From contig NZ_JAGGOY010000016.1 of the NCBI RefSeq assembly GCF_018614095.1, forward strand, positions 113,083-152,656: a DNA stretch of 39,574 nt, given 5' to 3'. A program made the translations under genes and the position numbers. The notes below the pieces were generated by a model, which saw only the letters and a list, made by a program, of their open reading frames with translations, was not told where the DNA came from and ran no database searches. Numbering within the stretch: the first letter of the stretch is position 1; the number at the start of each line of letters is the position of its first letter. Below, piece by piece: positions 9,301-18,676 of the stretch. Source of the DNA: Streptomyces sp. ISL-87. Lineage in GTDB: Bacteria; Actinomycetota; Actinomycetes; Streptomycetales; Streptomycetaceae.

Positions 9301-12300
9301 TCTCGGCGAGGGCGCCGCAGGGCCAGGTCCACTCGGCGACGAGGACCGGGCCGTCGGGGCGGTCCTCGGTCAGCGCGACCACGTCCAGGGGCTGGCGCAG
9401 CGGGGTGCCGGGGGAGGCGGTGAGTCCGGCGCCGCCGGCCTCGATCGCCCAGTCGCCCTCACCGGCCGTGAACCGGCCCAGGTAGTTGAAGCTGATCTGG
9501 GGTACGTCGGCCCGGGCGAGGACGCCCGCGGTCTGCGGGTTGACGTGGCGCAGCAGCCCGTAGCCGATGCCGTGGTCGGGCAGGGTGCGCAGGGCGGCCT
9601 TGACCCGCTTGAGGGCGGTGCCCGCGGCGGGGCCGCCGGCCAGGGCGTCGGCGCGGTCCAGCTCGCCCACGTCGAGTCCGACGGGGAAGGCGCTGGTGAA
9701 CCAGCCGACCGTGCGGGAGACGTCGAGGCCGTCACCGATCTGCTCGCGGCCGTGGCCCTCCAGCTCGACGACGGTACGGGTGCCGGTGGCCCCGGAGCGG
9801 CCCGTGACGGCCAGCGCGAGACCGGTGAGCAGTACCTCGTTGAGCTCGGCGTGCAGGGCGGCCGGTACCCGGGTGAGGACGTCGGCGGTGAGCGCGGCGG
9901 GCAGCTCCAGGCGGAGCCGGCCGGCGGCGGCCCAGGTGTCGGCGGCCGGGTCCAGCGGCCGGCCGGTGAGGAGTTCCGCGGCTCCGGCGGACTGGGCGGT
10001 CCACAGCGGGAGTTCGGCGACGCGGCGGGAGGTGCGGGCCTCCGCGGACAGGGCCTTCGCCCAGGTGCGGAAGGAGGTCGGTACGGATTCCAGGGCGGGG
10101 GCGCGCCCGGCGGTGACGGCCTGCCAGGCGGCCTCCAGGTCGGGGAGCACGATCCGCCAGGACACCCCGTCCACGGCGAGGTGGTGGACGACCAGCAGCA
10201 GCCGGCCGCCCGCGCCGGGGGTCTCCTCCATCAGCACCGCCTGGACGACGAGGCCGTCCTCGGGGCGCAGCCGGGCCCGGGCGGCGGCGATCTGCTCGTC
10301 GAGCACAGCCGTGCGGTCGGCGCCGGCGGGCACGGTGACCCGGGTGACGACGTCGGCCGCGTTCACGGAGCCGGGCGACGGGATCTCCTGGATCCACAGG
10401 CCGGGCACGGGCGCGGTGAGCTTCAGGCGCAGCGTGTCGTGCCGGTCCAGGACCGTCTGGAGCGCGGGCTCCAGGATCCCCGCGGTGAGTCCGGCGGGGG
10501 CGGTGACGACCACGTACTGGGCGAACTCGCGGGTGGCGTCCGGGAGCGCGGAGAGCTGGTCGCGCAGCCGGTCGGAGATGGGTGTCGGGTCGATCTCGCC
10601 GGTGCCGTCGTCCACGACGGCGACGGGGGCCGACTCGGCCCGCCGTGCCACGGCGGCGATGGCGGCCGGGGTGCGGTGCTTGAAGACGTCGCGGGCGGTG
10701 ACGATCAGCCCGGCCCGGCGGGCCCGGCTGACGACCTGGATGGAGCTGATGCTGTCGCCGCCGAGGGCGAAGAAGCCGTCGTCGACGCCGACTTCGGGCA
10801 GCCCGAGGACTTCGGCGAGGACCGCGCAGAGGATGCCCTCCTCGGGGGTGCGGACGGCGCGTACGGCGGTCTTGGGGCCGGCGAGGTCCGGCGTGGGCAG
10901 GGCCTTGCGGTCCACCTTGCCGTGCGCGGTGAGCGGCAGCGCGTCCAGGGTGAGCAGCACGGTCGGGACGAGGGCCTCGGGCAGCCGGCCGGCGAGCAGG
11001 GTGCGCAGGGCGGGGGTGTCGAGGTCGGCGGCGGCCTCCGGCTCCAGGTAACCGACCAGGCGCTTGTGCCCGGCCGGGTCGGTGACGGCGGCGGCGACCG
11101 CGTCGGCGACGCCGGGCAGGGCGCGCAGCGCCGATTCGACCTCGCCGAGTTCGATGCGCTGGCCGCGGATCTTGACCTGGTGGTCGCGGCGGCCGACGAA
11201 GGCCAGCTGCCCGTCGGGGCGCAGCACGACGAGGTCGCCGGTGCGGTACATGCGGGAGCCGTCGCCGGCGAACGGGTCGGGCAGGAAGGTGACGGCGGTG
11301 CGCCGGGTGTCGCCGAGGTAGCCGCGGCCCACGCCGGCGCCCGCGATGTACAGCTCGCCCTGTACTCCGCGCGGGACGGCCTTGAGGTCGTCGCCGAGGA
11401 TGTGCAGGCGGGTGTTGCGCAGCGGGCGGCCGATGGGCACGATCGCGGCGCCCGTCGCGTCGAGTTCGGCGGGGGTGCGGGCGTAGGCGTGGGTGACGTC
11501 GTCGGAGCATTCGGTCGGGCCGTACAGGTTGGCCAGCGCGATGTCGGGGTAGCGGGCGAACCAGCGGGTGCACAGCTCGGGCGGCAGGGCCTCGCCGTTG
11601 GAGATCATCCAGCGCAGGGCGGGCAGCCGCGGGGCGGAGCCGGCCGCGTCCCACACGTCGAGGGTGGCGCGCAGCAGCGAGGGGACGACCTCCAGCACGG
11701 TCAGGCCCTCGGCGCCGATGGTGGTGAACAGCGCGTCGGGGTCGGAGGCCTCGGCCCGGCTGAAGGCGCGCACCCGGCCGCCGACGAGCAGGGTGGTGAG
11801 GGTCTGCCAGACGGTGACGTCGAAGGTGACCGGGGCGTTGTGGACGAGCGCGTCGGAGCTGTCGAGCTCCAGTTCCTCGATCTTGGCGAGCAGGTGGTTG
11901 ACCATGCCGCCGCGCTGCACCATGGCGCCCTTGGGCTTGCCGGTGGAGCCGGAGGTGTAGATGACGTACGCGAGGTCCTGCGGGCCGCCCAGGACCGGCG
12001 GGAGCGAGTCGGGCGCATCCTGCTCGGCGGTGATCTCGCGGACGGGCAGCGGGGCGCCGTCGCCGGCCGAGGTCGCGGCCGCGGCGGCCTGTTCGGCGAG
12101 CTCGCGGTGCGCGGCGTCGGTGAGGACGAACCCGGCGCCGCTGTCGCGCAGCAGGGCCGTCAGGCGGGGCAGCGGGGCGCCCGGGTCGAGGGGTACGAAG
12201 GCCCGCCCGGCGCCGAGTACGGCGACCTCGGCGGTGACGAAGTCGCGGCCGGGCTCGGTGAGGAGGGCGACGGGCCCGGTGCCGGTCAGGTGCCGGGAGA

Positions 12301-13852
12301 GCGCGCCGGCCCGCCCGACGAGCTGGGCGTAGGTCAGGGCGCCGGTGTCGTCGGTGACGGCCGGGGCGTCGGGGGTGGTCTCGGCGTGCGCGCGTATCCG
12401 CTCCACGACGCCCAGGTACGGGGTCGGGCGGACGGGGCCGTGGAGGACGGCGGCCAGCTCCTCGGTCTCGCCGGGGGAGAGCAGCTCCAGGCCGGCCAGC
12501 GGCTCGTCCGCGCCGGCGGTCAGGAACCGGTCGAGGTAGGAGGTGAACCGGTCGAGGTGGGCGCGGACCCCGGCCCGGGTGTAGCGGGCCTCGTTGCCGC
12601 TGAGGTCGATGCCGATGCCGGCGTCGCCCTTGTCGGCGACGGTGAACTCCAGGTCGTCCACCAGGCCGGTGGACGGGCTGTGGATGGTGGCGGAGCAGGG
12701 CCCGATGGCCAGCTTCTCCACCTGCGGCATCATGTTCAGGAACGGGCCGAAGGGGCGCCGGTCGTCGCTGGGCAGGCCCATGGCGCGGCGGATCCTGCTG
12801 ACCCGGTGGCGCTGGTGCTTGAGGGCCTGGGAGAAGGCGCGGTAGGCGTCGGCGAACAGGCTGGTACGGGTGGTGGCGGAGTCCACGGCGAGCCGCAGCG
12901 GCAGGTAGTTGACGACCATGCCGGGGACCTTCTGGGTGTCGCCGCCGACGCGGGCGGTGACGGGCAGGGACAGCAGGACGTCCTCGGTGCCGGCCATCCG
13001 CCCGGTGTAGGCGCCCAGGGCCGCGACGAGCACGGTCTGCCAGGTGACGCGGGACTCCCAGGCCACGGCACGCAGCCGCTCGGCGACGTCTTCGGGGAGG
13101 ACGCCCTGCTCCTGGAGGAAGCTCTGGGCGGGTTCGGCGTCGCGGGTGGCGAGGCTGATCAGCTCGGGCCGGCTGGTGAAACGTTCCTCCCAGTAGGCCC
13201 GGTCGCGCTCGGCGCGGGCCGAGCCGACGTAGCCGGCCTCGGCGTCGAGGAGGGTGGACAGCGGGGGGAACCGGCCCTCGTCGAGGTCGGTGCCGGCCAG
13301 CAGCGCCTCGTAGATCGCACCGAGCCGCTGCCAGTAGATGACGTAGCTGAACCCGTCGGAGACGAGGTGGTGGTTGAGGAGGCAGAAGAAGGTGCGGTCG
13401 GCGCCCAGGGTGAAGACGCTGAGCCGGAACAGCGCCTCGGCGTGTCCGGTGCCGTTGGCGTTGGCGTTGGCGTTGGCGTTGGCGTTGGCGTCGGCGTCGT
13501 CGGTCGTCAGGATGAAGGGGACGCGCAGGTCGGCGCGGATCGCCTCGTGCGCGGCGGCGGCCGGGTCGGCGGCGCCGCTGACGTCGGTGACGGTCAGCGG
13601 GAGGCGCTCCAGCGGCTCGATGAACTGGCGCGGCTCACCGTCCACTTCGGTGAATCTCGTGCGCAGGCACTCCGACTCCTCGACCAGCCGCTCCAGCGCC
13701 GTGCGGAAGAGGCCCTGATCGAGCTCGCCCCTGATGTCCCAGTAGATGGCGGTGTTGTACGTGGCTCCCCCGCCAGAGAGTTTCGCGTCGAACCAGATGT
13801 CCTTCTGGCCGGCGGTCAGCGGAAGGCCGCCGACCGTCTGAACCTGCGTCAT
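3332..13852 (-). CDS. Three-module nonribosomal peptide synthetase: C-A-T-E / C-A-T / C-(A deleted)-T-TE
   Basis: This 3506-aa NRPS starts at an ATG with a GGGGA ribosome binding site. Module 1: C, probably starter type, 10-450 (HHLVSDG 161-167); A 475-985 (TSGSTG 633-638); T with Ser1034 in GGDS; E 1080-1540 (HHLAVDG 1223-1229, EGHGRE, FNYLGRF). Module 2: C 1555-2000 (HHMLVDG); A 2025-2530; T with Ser2576 in GGHS. Module 3: C 2632-3065 (HHIAFDG); only about 38 residues of an A domain (3079-3116); T with Ser3152 in the unusual GMDS; an Ala/Glu-rich linker; TE 3235-3506 with GWSFG (Ser3327) and His3477. By alignment to the GrsA pocket, A1 reads DVWEINLDDK, suggesting a basic residue such as Dab. 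A2 reads DAFAVTGVGK, 7/10 identical to the recalled kynurenine code DAWTTTGVGK. Specificities are inferences; domain order is clear. Confidence 0.95.
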   Translation of the reverse strand: MTQVQTVGGLPLTAGQKDIWFDAKLSGGGATYNTAIYWDIRGELDQGLFRTALERLVEESECLRTRFTEVDGEPRQFIEPLERLPLTVTDVSGAADPAAAAHEAIRADLRVPFILTTDDADANANANANANANGTGHAEALFRLSVFTLGADRTFFCLLNHHLVSDGFSYVIYWQRLGAIYEALLAGTDLDEGRFPPLSTLLDAEAGYVGSARAERDRAYWEERFTSRPELISLATRDAEPAQSFLQEQGVLPEDVAERLRAVAWESRVTWQTVLVAALGAYTGRMAGTEDVLLSLPVTARVGGDTQKVPGMVVNYLPLRLAVDSATTRTSLFADAYRAFSQALKHQRHRVSRIRRAMGLPSDDRRPFGPFLNMMPQVEKLAIGPCSATIHSPSTGLVDDLEFTVADKGDAGIGIDLSGNEARYTRAGVRAHLDRFTSYLDRFLTAGADEPLAGLELLSPGETEELAAVLHGPVRPTPYLGVVERIRAHAETTPDAPAVTDDTGALTYAQLVGRAGALSRHLTGTGPVALLTEPGRDFVTAEVAVLGAGRAFVPLDPGAPLPRLTALLRDSGAGFVLTDAAHRELAEQAAAAATSAGDGAPLPVREITAEQDAPDSLPPVLGGPQDLAYVIYTSGSTGKPKGAMVQRGGMVNHLLAKIEELELDSSDALVHNAPVTFDVTVWQTLTTLLVGGRVRAFSRAEASDPDALFTTIGAEGLTVLEVVPSLLRATLDVWDAAGSAPRLPALRWMISNGEALPPELCTRWFARYPDIALANLYGPTECSDDVTHAYARTPAELDATGAAIVPIGRPLRNTRLHILGDDLKAVPRGVQGELYIAGAGVGRGYLGDTRRTAVTFLPDPFAGDGSRMYRTGDLVVLRPDGQLAFVGRRDHQVKIRGQRIELGEVESALRALPGVADAVAAAVTDPAGHKRLVGYLEPEAAADLDTPALRTLLAGRLPEALVPTVLLTLDALPLTAHGKVDRKALPTPDLAGPKTAVRAVRTPEEGILCAVLAEVLGLPEVGVDDGFFALGGDSISSIQVVSRARRAGLIVTARDVFKHRTPAAIAAVARRAESAPVAVVDDGTGEIDPTPISDRLRDQLSALPDATREFAQYVVVTAPAGLTAGILEPALQTVLDRHDTLRLKLTAPVPGLWIQEIPSPGSVNAADVVTRVTVPAGADRTAVLDEQIAAARARLRPEDGLVVQAVLMEETPGAGGRLLLVVHHLAVDGVSWRIVLPDLEAAWQAVTAGRAPALESVPTSFRTWAKALSAEARTSRRVAELPLWTAQSAGAAELLTGRPLDPAADTWAAAGRLRLELPAALTADVLTRVPAALHAELNEVLLTGLALAVTGRSGATGTRTVVELEGHGREQIGDGLDVSRTVGWFTSAFPVGLDVGELDRADALAGGPAAGTALKRVKAALRTLPDHGIGYGLLRHVNPQTAGVLARADVPQISFNYLGRFTAGEGDWAIEAGGAGLTASPGTPLRQPLDVVALTEDRPDGPVLVAEWTWPCGALAESAVREIAEGWFAALQALAAHASRPGTGGRIAAEFPLVDVTQREVDAWEEELHGLTDVLPLSPLQRGLFFQAEFDRQGMDAYTLQVVMDIGGALDVAALRAAATALLDRNPALRARFRERDQGDPVQLIPVSVDLPWTEEDLTGAADPGAEAGRRTEEEWLHRFDVTRGPLTRFTVYRLGAERHRVVWTTHHMLVDGWSLSAVLAEELVTLWGNGADVSALRPVAPGRAYLEWSAAQDKPAARAAWEAELDGIDEATRLGPADRARVSVLPETYTVELPAELTAALTPWAHRRGLTMNTVVQGAWAVVLGSLTGRRDVTFGAVVSGRPAGLPEVEQMVGAFLHTLPVRAGLDPAQPFEEMLAGLQDRQLGLEDHHHLGLAEVQQAVGVGELFDTVVSFHNYPAGALDAIGSYVPGLTMLDWKARVIAEYPLAVGMFPADGQRLRVEAQYRPDVFDAAQAELFVDRFARVLKQLADAPGTPLGRLDALTGGEREQVLGTWSGASAARRPSGALATAVFERWAALSPAKPAVSLGAGELDYAELNGRANRLARLLAERGAGPEQPVAVMLPRSPGLVVAALAAMKAGAVFLPVDADYPADRIGYMLEDARPTVLLTDTATANRPAGLPDLAALGVTPVLLDAPEVAAHLGALAVHDLTDADRRAPLHAENTAYIIYTSGSTGRPKGVTVAHTGLTAMVDSLSDRFWLDHDVRVLQFASFSFDASVFGIMLALLNGGTLVIADEEARTPGQPLVDLINEARINLVALPPVVVGGLPAGAVLPADLRLVVTGEAVPAGVVERWAGSVRLFNGYGPTEAVVGCTVAGPLAPKGGRPPIGKPTNAHRVYVLDPNLRPVAPGVTGELYVAGGLARGYLARPGLTASRFVADPYGPAGSRMYRTGDLVAWLPDGELDYLDRVDDQVQLRGIRIELGEISSALLAQPGVEQAVVVMREDEAGERRLVAYVVTGSAGVGPEATAVLRERLAGELPDYMVPSAVVALEELPLTAQGKLDRKALPDPDLGAVSRGRAPRTPVEGILCGLFADVLGLEQVSIDDDFFEIGGHSLLATRLVSRVRSTLAVELPIRALFEARTVLALAAQVAGADRARPALAPAAPGGERPLSFSQQRQWFLNRRQGRADGSYNSAMAFRLTGKLDTAALQAALTDLADRHEVLRTVIPEHDGVPSLRVLDPGTGGPVLKTVSVFTDQLGTALAAEANRGFDLTEETPLRVRLFPAGADSYVLLIVLHHIAFDGWSMEPLLADLATAYRARTGAAAPRWEPLPVQYGDFAVWQRELLGDPADPDALGARQLDFWRDALAGLPEELPLATDFPRPEGGGTAGDTVMFDLDPELHAALAETARSTGTTEFIVFQAALSALLTRWGAGTDIPLGVSVAGRTDDALSDLVGMFLNTLVLRGDTSGDPTFRELLERLRETDLAAYSHQDVPFDQVVDAIRPARALGRHPLFQVSLTVQHDGVRVPELVGLSAAPEYVGSDQAKLDLVLELFNWPGRDGMRGLLTFSTALFTRGTAERLVEQFQDVLRAAVADPEVRISALDADRGLTGGPAGTLTGLVAERVAAAPQDIAVGAGSQALSYGELDARAAAGVDSDPVVEALLGIVREVLATDAIAAGRNFFEAGMDSMKSLRLVSLARKAGLALSIADVFVHQSVDALATRLRPEAPAETAGAAEAAETAEAAAERAASLPEGMRGSARGMAEAIAEADGIGHVEHFTPMLTIQPDGDRTPLFCVHSGVGLSLSYLTLVPYLHPDQPVYALQSPTVVAGAPLPETIEENAAEYVRLIKEVRPEGPYHLLGWSFGGLLAYEIAVQLRAAGDEVGVLTVLDSFPRTDAVDERDEQVRLGWLMEGIGHHRDEFAGRRLTPQDLFETLRRDNNPLARLGTERLARVVDLMGRHQLLNTRYRPGEYAGDVQLFLAEHSPWGEVTDKDVLWKEFMTGAVQVHRIDCAHDDMLNPEPLTAIGPALRTALDAWKAGDRS
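4505..4618 (-). pseudogene. Vestigial adenylation domain inside NRPS module 3
   Basis: Between the third C domain and the third T domain, only the first 38 or so residues of an A domain remain (NRPS residues about 3079-3116), including the N-terminal motif [10 protein letters not shown]. The frame then passes straight into the carrier domain, with none of the ATP-binding or substrate-pocket motifs. About 480 residues are missing without a frameshift. This is a clean internal deletion, so the module needs an A domain in trans. The stand-alone A gene at 30653-32230 is the obvious supplier. Confidence 0.85.
13454..13495. repeat. Hexanucleotide microsatellite inside the NRPS
   Basis: Six perfect copies of GTTGGC (plus strand, 13454-13489) are followed by a variant copy. 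On the coding strand they encode an Ala-Asn repeat (NRPS residues about 121-133) in the first C domain, ahead of its HHLVSDG motif. A unit of six bases keeps the frame whatever the copy number, so slippage would only change loop length. Confidence 0.85.
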
Positions 13853-13902
13853 GGCTATCCCCTAGCGAAGGTTTCCGAATGTCAGATCCGTCGATGAGAC
13901 AG

Positions 13903-13955
13903 ATCGTCGCCGCGCCCGCTGACGGTGGTCTGAGCGTCGGCTGACTGCGCGCTGA
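13903..13955 (-). promoter_or_regulatory. Candidate SARP-controlled promoter of the NRPS operon
   Basis: In the 107-bp gap upstream of the NRPS, CTGA occurs on the plus strand at 13919, 13930, 13941 and 13952, four copies exactly 11 bp apart. Read toward the NRPS this is a GTCAG-type direct repeat. The last GTCAG is followed by 10 nt and then GACGAT (13903-13908) as a -10-like hexamer. SARP operators are known to be direct repeats spaced by one helical turn close to the -10. The predicted leader is about 45 nt. Confidence 0.7.
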
Positions 13956-13959
13956 CGGC

Positions 13960-14664
13960 TCAGCCGCAGCCGCCCGCGTGGGCGTCGTCGGTCGCCCGGC
14001 CCATCCCGACGGCGGCCAGCGGTTCGGGCACGAATCCGGCCGGCACCTCCTGGTCGCGCAGGTGGGCGACGAACTCGTCGAGCCGGTCGATGCCCCAGAA
14101 CCGGCTGTATCCGTGCACGAAGAACGGCACCCCGAAGACCCCGTCGCGGCACACGTCGAGCAGGATCTTGATGCCCTCGGCGCGCAGCTCGGGCACGTCG
14201 CTGGCGCGGGCCAGCTCGCGCGGGTCGAGGCCGATCTCGAAGGCGATGTCCTCGATGGTGGCCGGGTCGCAGATGTCGCGGCCGCGGCCGAACCGCGCCT
14301 GGTACACGGCGTCGATGAAGGCGTGGCCGCGGCCGTGCCGCTCGGCGACCAGGTAGGCCAGGTGCGGGACCTCCCACACCGGATCGCGGTCCACGGGCCA
14401 GGTGACCTTCAGGCCGCGGGCCTTGGTGAGCCGGCCGACGTCCTGGAGGACGTACCGGTTCTTCTCGCGGGACATCTCCGAGTACGGGAAGCGGCCGCCC
14501 TGTTCGGCCAGCAGCCGGGCGCTCAGCGGGTCGGGCTCGAAGAAGGGCACCCACTCCAGGCGCTCGGCGAGGTCGGGGTGGAAGGTGGTGATCTCGCGGT
14601 AGGCGAGCCACGAGTACGGGCTGCGCAGCGAGAAGTAGAACCGGGGCGTCTTGTTCTTGGCCAT
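13960..14664 (-). CDS. DsbA-family / 2-hydroxychromene-2-carboxylate isomerase-like protein
   Basis: This 234-aa protein has the thioredoxin-fold layout of the DsbA/HCCA-isomerase (kappa-class GST-like) family. The N-terminal strand-loop FYFSLRSPYSWLA (residues 9-21) puts Ser12/Ser15 where DsbA has CxxC, so it is not a disulfide oxidoreductase. VPFFVHGYSRFWGIDRL near residue 180 fits the family's cis-Pro region. The C-terminus ends HAGGCG. An ATG with GAAGGG upstream lies 32 nt after the ketoreductase stop. Its place beside the type II PKS genes suggests it acts on the polyketide chain, for example as a double-bond isomerase, or on a thiol adduct. This is inference only; the true substrate is unknown. 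Confidence 0.8.
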   Translation of the reverse strand: MAKNKTPRFYFSLRSPYSWLAYREITTFHPDLAERLEWVPFFEPDPLSARLLAEQGGRFPYSEMSREKNRYVLQDVGRLTKARGLKVTWPVDRDPVWEVPHLAYLVAERHGRGHAFIDAVYQARFGRGRDICDPATIEDIAFEIGLDPRELARASDVPELRAEGIKILLDVCRDGVFGVPFFVHGYSRFWGIDRLDEFVAHLRDQEVPAGFVPEPLAAVGMGRATDDAHAGGCG

Positions 14665-14696
14665 GGTGAACCCTTCGGTCGTTGTGGCGGGTTGGC

Positions 14697-15443
14697 TCAG
14701 ACGACGAGGCCGCCGTCGACCCCGAAGACCTGTCCGGTGATGTACGAGGCGCGGTCGGAGGCGAGGAAGGAGACCAGGTCGGCGACCTCCTCGGGCCGGC
14801 CGAACCGGCCGAGCGGGATCCGCTCGGTCATCTTCTTGACGTGCTCGTCGGAGAGCCCGGAGAGCATGTCGGTCTCGATGAAGCCGGGGGCGACGGCGTT
14901 GGCGCGGATGCCGTAGCGGCCGCTCTCCTTGGCGAGGGCCTTGGTGAAGCCGATGATCCCGGCCTTGGTCGCCGAGTAGTTGGTCTGCGTGGCGTTGCCG
15001 TACACCCCGGCCACCGACGACAGGGTGATCACGGAGCCGGCGCGGCGCTTCATCATGGCGAAGACGGCGGCCTTGCAGAGGTTGTAGGTGCCGTCCAGGT
15101 TGACGCGCAGGACCGCGTCCCAGTCGTCGGGGGACAGCATGACCAGGGGGTTGTCGCGGACGATGCCGGCGCAGGACACCACGGTGTGCAGGGGGCCGAG
15201 CTCCTTCTCGGCCGCGCGCACGAAGTCCTTGACGGCGCCGTGGTCGCGGACGTCGGCGCGCGCGGTGTAGACCCGCGCACCGGCGTCGGCGGCGAGGGCC
15301 GCGACGGTGTCGGCGGCCTCCTTGTCGGACTGGTAGCAGAAGGCGACGTCATAGCCGTCCTCCGCGAGACGGGCCACCACGTGGCGCCCGATACCCCGGG
15401 AACCTCCGGTCACGAGGGCGACGCGGCGTTCGTTTACGGACAT
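14697..15443 (-). CDS. 3-oxoacyl-ACP reductase (FabG-like ketoreductase)
   Basis: This 248-aa short-chain dehydrogenase/reductase has the NADPH-binding TGGSRGIG at 12-19, structural Asn115 and the Ser143/Tyr156/Lys160 catalytic set ([15 protein letters not shown]). It closely resembles FabG and would reduce beta-keto groups on ACP-bound intermediates made by the adjacent KS/CLF. I chose the ATG at 15443 because a GGAG site lies 11 bases upstream and the family motif falls at the normal position. The longer open frame only adds an Arg/Gly/Pro-rich stretch from a repeat region. No dehydratase or enoyl reductase is in the window, so the chain may keep a beta-hydroxyl unless an enzyme elsewhere helps. 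Confidence 0.93.
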   Translation of the reverse strand: MSVNERRVALVTGGSRGIGRHVVARLAEDGYDVAFCYQSDKEAADTVAALAADAGARVYTARADVRDHGAVKDFVRAAEKELGPLHTVVSCAGIVRDNPLVMLSPDDWDAVLRVNLDGTYNLCKAAVFAMMKRRAGSVITLSSVAGVYGNATQTNYSATKAGIIGFTKALAKESGRYGIRANAVAPGFIETDMLSGLSDEHVKKMTERIPLGRFGRPEEVADLVSFLASDRASYITGQVFGVDGGLVV

Positions 15444-15600
15444 GTACGTGTTCTCCTCGGGAGTTCGTTTACGGGGTCTGCCTCCCGGCCCGCCGGTCCG
15501 TCCTGACCGGGCCAAGTCCGGCCCCGCCGGTCCATTCCGGCTTCGCGGATTCGTCGCGGCCGGGCCAATCTCGGCCTTGCCGGTTCGTCCAAGCCTGGCC

Positions 15601-15754
15601 AACTCCAGCCCCGCCGGCGTTTGAGGCGCGGGTCCGGCAACTCCAGCCTCGCCGGCGTTTGAGGCGCGGGTCCGGGCGGAGCCCGGTGCCCGGCGGAGCC
15701 GGGTTTTCTGGGGCGCCGCCCCAGGCCCTGCGCCTCAAACGCCGGCGGGGCTGG
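15601..15754. repeat. Streptomyces-type extragenic repeat with long inverted copy
   Basis: A 37-bp sequence containing GCCGGCGTTTGAGGCGCGG is repeated directly at 15601 and 15639 (period 38). A perfect 25-bp reverse complement of the first copy lies at 15730-15754. Between them sits a compact hairpin of CTGGGGC with GCCCCAG (15708-15724) preceded by TTTT. I recall such elements between many Streptomyces genes. This one may terminate transcription or mark an insertion. It lies in the 582-bp gap between the chain-length factor and the ketoreductase. Confidence 0.8.
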
Positions 15755-15879
15755 ATTGGACCGTCCCGGCCGGATGGTCGCCTGCGGGCGGGGGATGGTG
15801 GAGAAGCCCGGCGGCTGGCCGGGGCCGGGGGGATGTCCCCCGACCAACCGCCGGGCTGACCTGGGCCGAGCCGGGTTGA

Positions 15880-16022
15880 CCCGGGTGGGGACCGGGTTGG
15901 CCCGGGTGGGGACCGGGTTGGCCCGGGTGGGGACCGGGCGGGGGTGGCCCGGGTGGGGCCGGGCCGGCCCGGGTGGGGTGGCCCGGGTGGGGGCCGGGGT
16001 GGGGGCCGGGGTGGCCCGGGCG
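15880..16022. repeat. GC-rich 21-bp minisatellite
   Basis: The unit CCCGGGTGGGGACCGGGTTGG occurs at 15880-15900 and 15901-15921. A third diverged copy starts at 15922, and shorter CCCGGGTGGGG variants continue to about 16022, next to the chain-length factor stop. The G-runs on the plus strand could form G-quadruplexes. No gene is supported in 15444-16025. Confidence 0.8.
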
Positions 16023-16025
16023 GGG

Positions 16026-17120
16026 TTAGTCGCCGGTCAGGATCGCGCAGCCGACCAGGCCGTCGCGTTCGATGGCGGTGACCAGGGCGGCCTCGCCGGG
16101 CGCCAGCCCGTGGGCGTCGGCGGCGGCGAGGACGCCCGCCAGTTGGAGGGCGGCCGAGGCCGCCGAGGTGTCGCCGATCAGGGGGCGGATCCGGATCCAG
16201 TCGGGGGTGGCGGCAACGCCGAGGGCGTCGGTGATGGCCGCCTCCTCCTGGGCGACGAGCGGGCCGCCGGCCCCCAGCGGGGCCACCAGGCGGACGTCCG
16301 CCGCCGCGACCCCGGACCGCTCCAGGGCCCCCCGCACGCACACGGCGAGCGCCTCGCGGGCCCCCTCCGGTTCGTGGAAGGCGCGGAAGGCGGTCGCGCC
16401 GATACGGGCCAGTGGGTCCCGGCCCGCCGCCGCCGCGTCCTGCGCCGTCTCCAGCAGGAACACCGCGCTGCCCTCGCCGAGCGGGGTGTCCCGCTCCTCG
16501 TCGGTGCGGCCGTGCCACTCCAGCCAGGCGCGCTGGGCGGAGTACTCCTCGGCCGCGCCCACCAGCACCCGGGAGCAGTGGCCCCCGCGGTGCAGGCGAA
16601 GGGCGTACCCGATGGCGAGAAGTCCGGTCAGGGAGCCGCCCGCGACCGTGGTGTTGGGGCCCTTGATGCCGTGCCAGATGGCGCTCTGCCCCGCGGCCCG
16701 GTTCATCACGGTGTTCGGGAAGCGGGCCGGGTCCACGTGGTACGGCCGCTCGCCGGCCAGCGCGTCCCGGGTGAAGTCCATGATGCTCTGCACGCTGCCG
16801 GAACCGGTTCCGAGGACCAGGCCGGTCTGCTCGGGCCGGGCGGTGAGCTCCTCCCGGAAGACCTCGACGAGACCGCCGACCGCGGTGACCGCGAGGGCGG
16901 TGACCCGGTCCATGGTCCGGGTCCCCTTCTTGCCGACGTACTTGGCGGCGCTGAAGTCGGGGACCACGGCGCCTTCCGCGAACGGCCCGGGGAAGGCCTC
17001 GGGGTCCATGGTGGCGACCGTGGTGCGGCCGGCGGCGATCCCGGTGCGGAAGGAGTCGCTGCCGACCCCGAACGGCGAGACGGCCGACCAGCCGGAGATG
17101 ACCAGAGGGGTCGGGGACAT
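16026..17120 (-). CDS. Chain-length factor / KS-beta (inactive ketosynthase homologue)
   Basis: This 364-aa thiolase-fold protein pairs with the ketosynthase encoded just upstream. Aligning its TVAGGSLTGLLAIG with the partner's IPTACAAGNYAIG places Ser163 where the catalytic Cys should be. The HGTGT and GHS histidine motifs are also absent (PLGAGGP and IGDTSAAS stand there). It therefore cannot condense and should act as the KS-beta/CLF that shapes chain length. At 364 residues it is shorter than the usual 400 or so. The ATG overlaps the KS stop (ATGA), the standard KS-CLF coupling that yields a heterodimer. The stop is TAA, directly followed by a GC-rich minisatellite. Confidence 0.88.
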   Translation of the reverse strand: MSPTPLVISGWSAVSPFGVGSDSFRTGIAAGRTTVATMDPEAFPGPFAEGAVVPDFSAAKYVGKKGTRTMDRVTALAVTAVGGLVEVFREELTARPEQTGLVLGTGSGSVQSIMDFTRDALAGERPYHVDPARFPNTVMNRAAGQSAIWHGIKGPNTTVAGGSLTGLLAIGYALRLHRGGHCSRVLVGAAEEYSAQRAWLEWHGRTDEERDTPLGEGSAVFLLETAQDAAAAGRDPLARIGATAFRAFHEPEGAREALAVCVRGALERSGVAAADVRLVAPLGAGGPLVAQEEAAITDALGVAATPDWIRIRPLIGDTSAASAALQLAGVLAAADAHGLAPGEAALVTAIERDGLVGCAILTGD

Positions 17121-18352
17121 CAGACGGCCTCCTCGTACCGGCCGAGGATCAGCACGGCGTTGTTGCCCGCGAAGGCCAGCGCGTTGTTCTGTACGACGTT
17201 CAGCCGGGCGGGGCGGGCCTCGTTGGGCACGCAGTCCAGGCCGACCTCGGGGTCGGTCTCGCGGTGGTTGATGGTGGGCGGGATGAAGCCCTCGGTGAGG
17301 GCCAGCGCGCAGGCGGCCGAGCCGAGCGCGCTCGCCGCGCCCATGGAGTGGCCGATCATGGACTTGATGGAGATGGTGGGCGGCGGGCTGTCGAAGACCT
17401 GGCGGATCGCCCCGGCCTCCGTCACGTCGTTGGCATGGGTGCCGGTGCCGTGCGCGGAGATGAAGTCGATGTCCTCGGCCTTCACCCCGGCGTTGCGGTG
17501 GGCGACCTCCATGCACCGGGCCAGGCTGTCCGCGTCGGGGGCGACCGGGTGGTGGGCGTCGCAGTTGAGGCCGTAGCCGAGGACCTCGGCGTAGATCCGC
17601 GCGCCGCGCGCCGTGGCCGACTCCAGGCTCTCCATCAGCAGGATGCCCGCGCCCTCGCCGGTGAGGATGCCCTTGCGGTCCTTGTCGAAGGGCTGGCAGA
17701 CCTCGGGGGCGATGGTGCCGAGCCGGTAGAAACCGGTGAAGGTCTTGCGGCAGACGGCGTCGGCCCCGCCGCACAGCGCGGCTTCGACGTCGCCGTCGCG
17801 GATGGCGTCGAAGCCGCTGCCGATGGCGTAGTTGCCGGCCGCACAGGCGGTCGGGATGGTGAGGGCCTCCACGTCCACGAGGCCGAGTTCGCGGACGATG
17901 CCGCTGGAGAGCCGCCCGGCCTGGGCCCGGCGGACGACGCCGTGGTCCAGGTGTTCCGGGCCGTTCTCCAGCTGCTGTCCGACGAGCAGGTCGAGGTCGC
18001 GGGACTCGGCGTCGGTGGTGCCGACCGAGACCAGGACCTTCCGCTCCCGGAGCTCCTCCGGGGACAGACCGGCGTCCTCGACGGCCATCTTGGCCGCCGC
18101 GATCGAGAACTGGGTGGCCCGGCCCAGTTCCGCCGGGTCGGCCCGCTGAATCCAGTCCGCGGGCTCGAAGTCGTCGACCTCGCAGCCGTTGGCGTGCGCG
18201 AAGCCCGTCGTGTCGAATGCCGTGATCGGCTTGACCCCGCTGCGTCCGGACTTCAGTCCGTCCAGGAAGGCCGTGACACCGAGGCCGATGCTGGTGACCG
18301 TGCCGAGGCCGGTGATCACCACGCGGCGCGGCGCCCGCTCATCGTCGTACAC
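17120..18352 (-). CDS. Type II PKS ketosynthase alpha (beta-ketoacyl-ACP synthase)
   Basis: This 410-aa condensing enzyme has the full triad: Cys170 (IPTACAAG), His301 (SAHGTGT) and His335 (IGHSMGAAS), with Lys330. It looks closer to FabF-like KS of reducing type II systems than to aromatic minimal PKSs, an impression from motif context only. I place the start at the GTG at 18352, preceded by GGGAG with a 6-nt spacer. The longer open frame upstream runs antisense through the ACP and its promoter. The gene follows ACP by 35 nt and overlaps CLF. With ACP, CLF and KR it forms a minimal reducing type II PKS like those making polyenoyl or cinnamoyl chains on lipopeptides. Confidence 0.93.
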   Translation of the reverse strand: MYDDERAPRRVVITGLGTVTSIGLGVTAFLDGLKSGRSGVKPITAFDTTGFAHANGCEVDDFEPADWIQRADPAELGRATQFSIAAAKMAVEDAGLSPEELRERKVLVSVGTTDAESRDLDLLVGQQLENGPEHLDHGVVRRAQAGRLSSGIVRELGLVDVEALTIPTACAAGNYAIGSGFDAIRDGDVEAALCGGADAVCRKTFTGFYRLGTIAPEVCQPFDKDRKGILTGEGAGILLMESLESATARGARIYAEVLGYGLNCDAHHPVAPDADSLARCMEVAHRNAGVKAEDIDFISAHGTGTHANDVTEAGAIRQVFDSPPPTISIKSMIGHSMGAASALGSAACALALTEGFIPPTINHRETDPEVGLDCVPNEARPARLNVVQNNALAFAGNNAVLILGRYEEAV

Positions 18353-18387
18353 CCTGCGCTCCCGTCGTAGTCGCTGTGCGCCGTGGG

Positions 18388-18669
18388 CTACTTGGCCGCT
18401 GCGGACTGCGCGGCTATGGACTCCTCGACGACCGTGACGACGGCGGCCAGGTTGACCATCCGGGAGAGCTCGGCCTGGTCGATGTCGGTGCCGAAGATGC
18501 GCTCCAGCTGGGAGAGGATCTCGATGGCGCCCATGGAGTCCGCCTCGTGGTCCTCCTTGAAGCGGCTGGTTTCGGTCATCTCGTCGGGCTCGATCTCCAG
18601 GATGTCGCAGATGATCTCCTTGATCTGGTCGCGGGCTTCGAGGTCGAGGTGGTTCGCTGCTGTGGTCAT
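18388..18669 (-). CDS. Acyl carrier protein of the type II PKS
   Basis: This 93-aa ACP carries the phosphopantetheine attachment Ser45 in EADSMGAIE. Acidic helix II/III residues and the length are typical, and an Ala-rich tail follows. It would be activated by the phosphopantetheinyl transferase at 32283-33065. It is the first gene of the ACP-KS-CLF operon. No Shine-Dalgarno sequence precedes the ATG (CAGCATCTGCGGC-ATG). The predicted -10 hexamer at 18677-18682 would put the transcript start at or next to the A of the start codon, so the mRNA may be leaderless. The ACP may hand the finished acyl chain directly to the starter C domain, as no acyl-AMP ligase is present here. Confidence 0.95.
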   Translation of the reverse strand: MTTAANHLDLEARDQIKEIICDILEIEPDEMTETSRFKEDHEADSMGAIEILSQLERIFGTDIDQAELSRMVNLAAVVTVVEESIAAQSAAAK

Positions 18670-18676
18670 GCCGCAG

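Noticed and set aside
4322..13897. A 3191-codon open frame on the plus strand opposite the NRPS
   Set aside because: It is the antisense shadow of the NRPS gene, kept open by extreme third-position GC. The product is Gly/Val/Gln/Arg-rich with no domain motif, while the minus strand shows complete NRPS domains.
15756..17576. A 606-codon plus-strand frame across the minisatellite and KS/CLF genes
   Set aside because: Its first part translates the repeat and the rest is antisense to KS/CLF. There is no recognisable domain.
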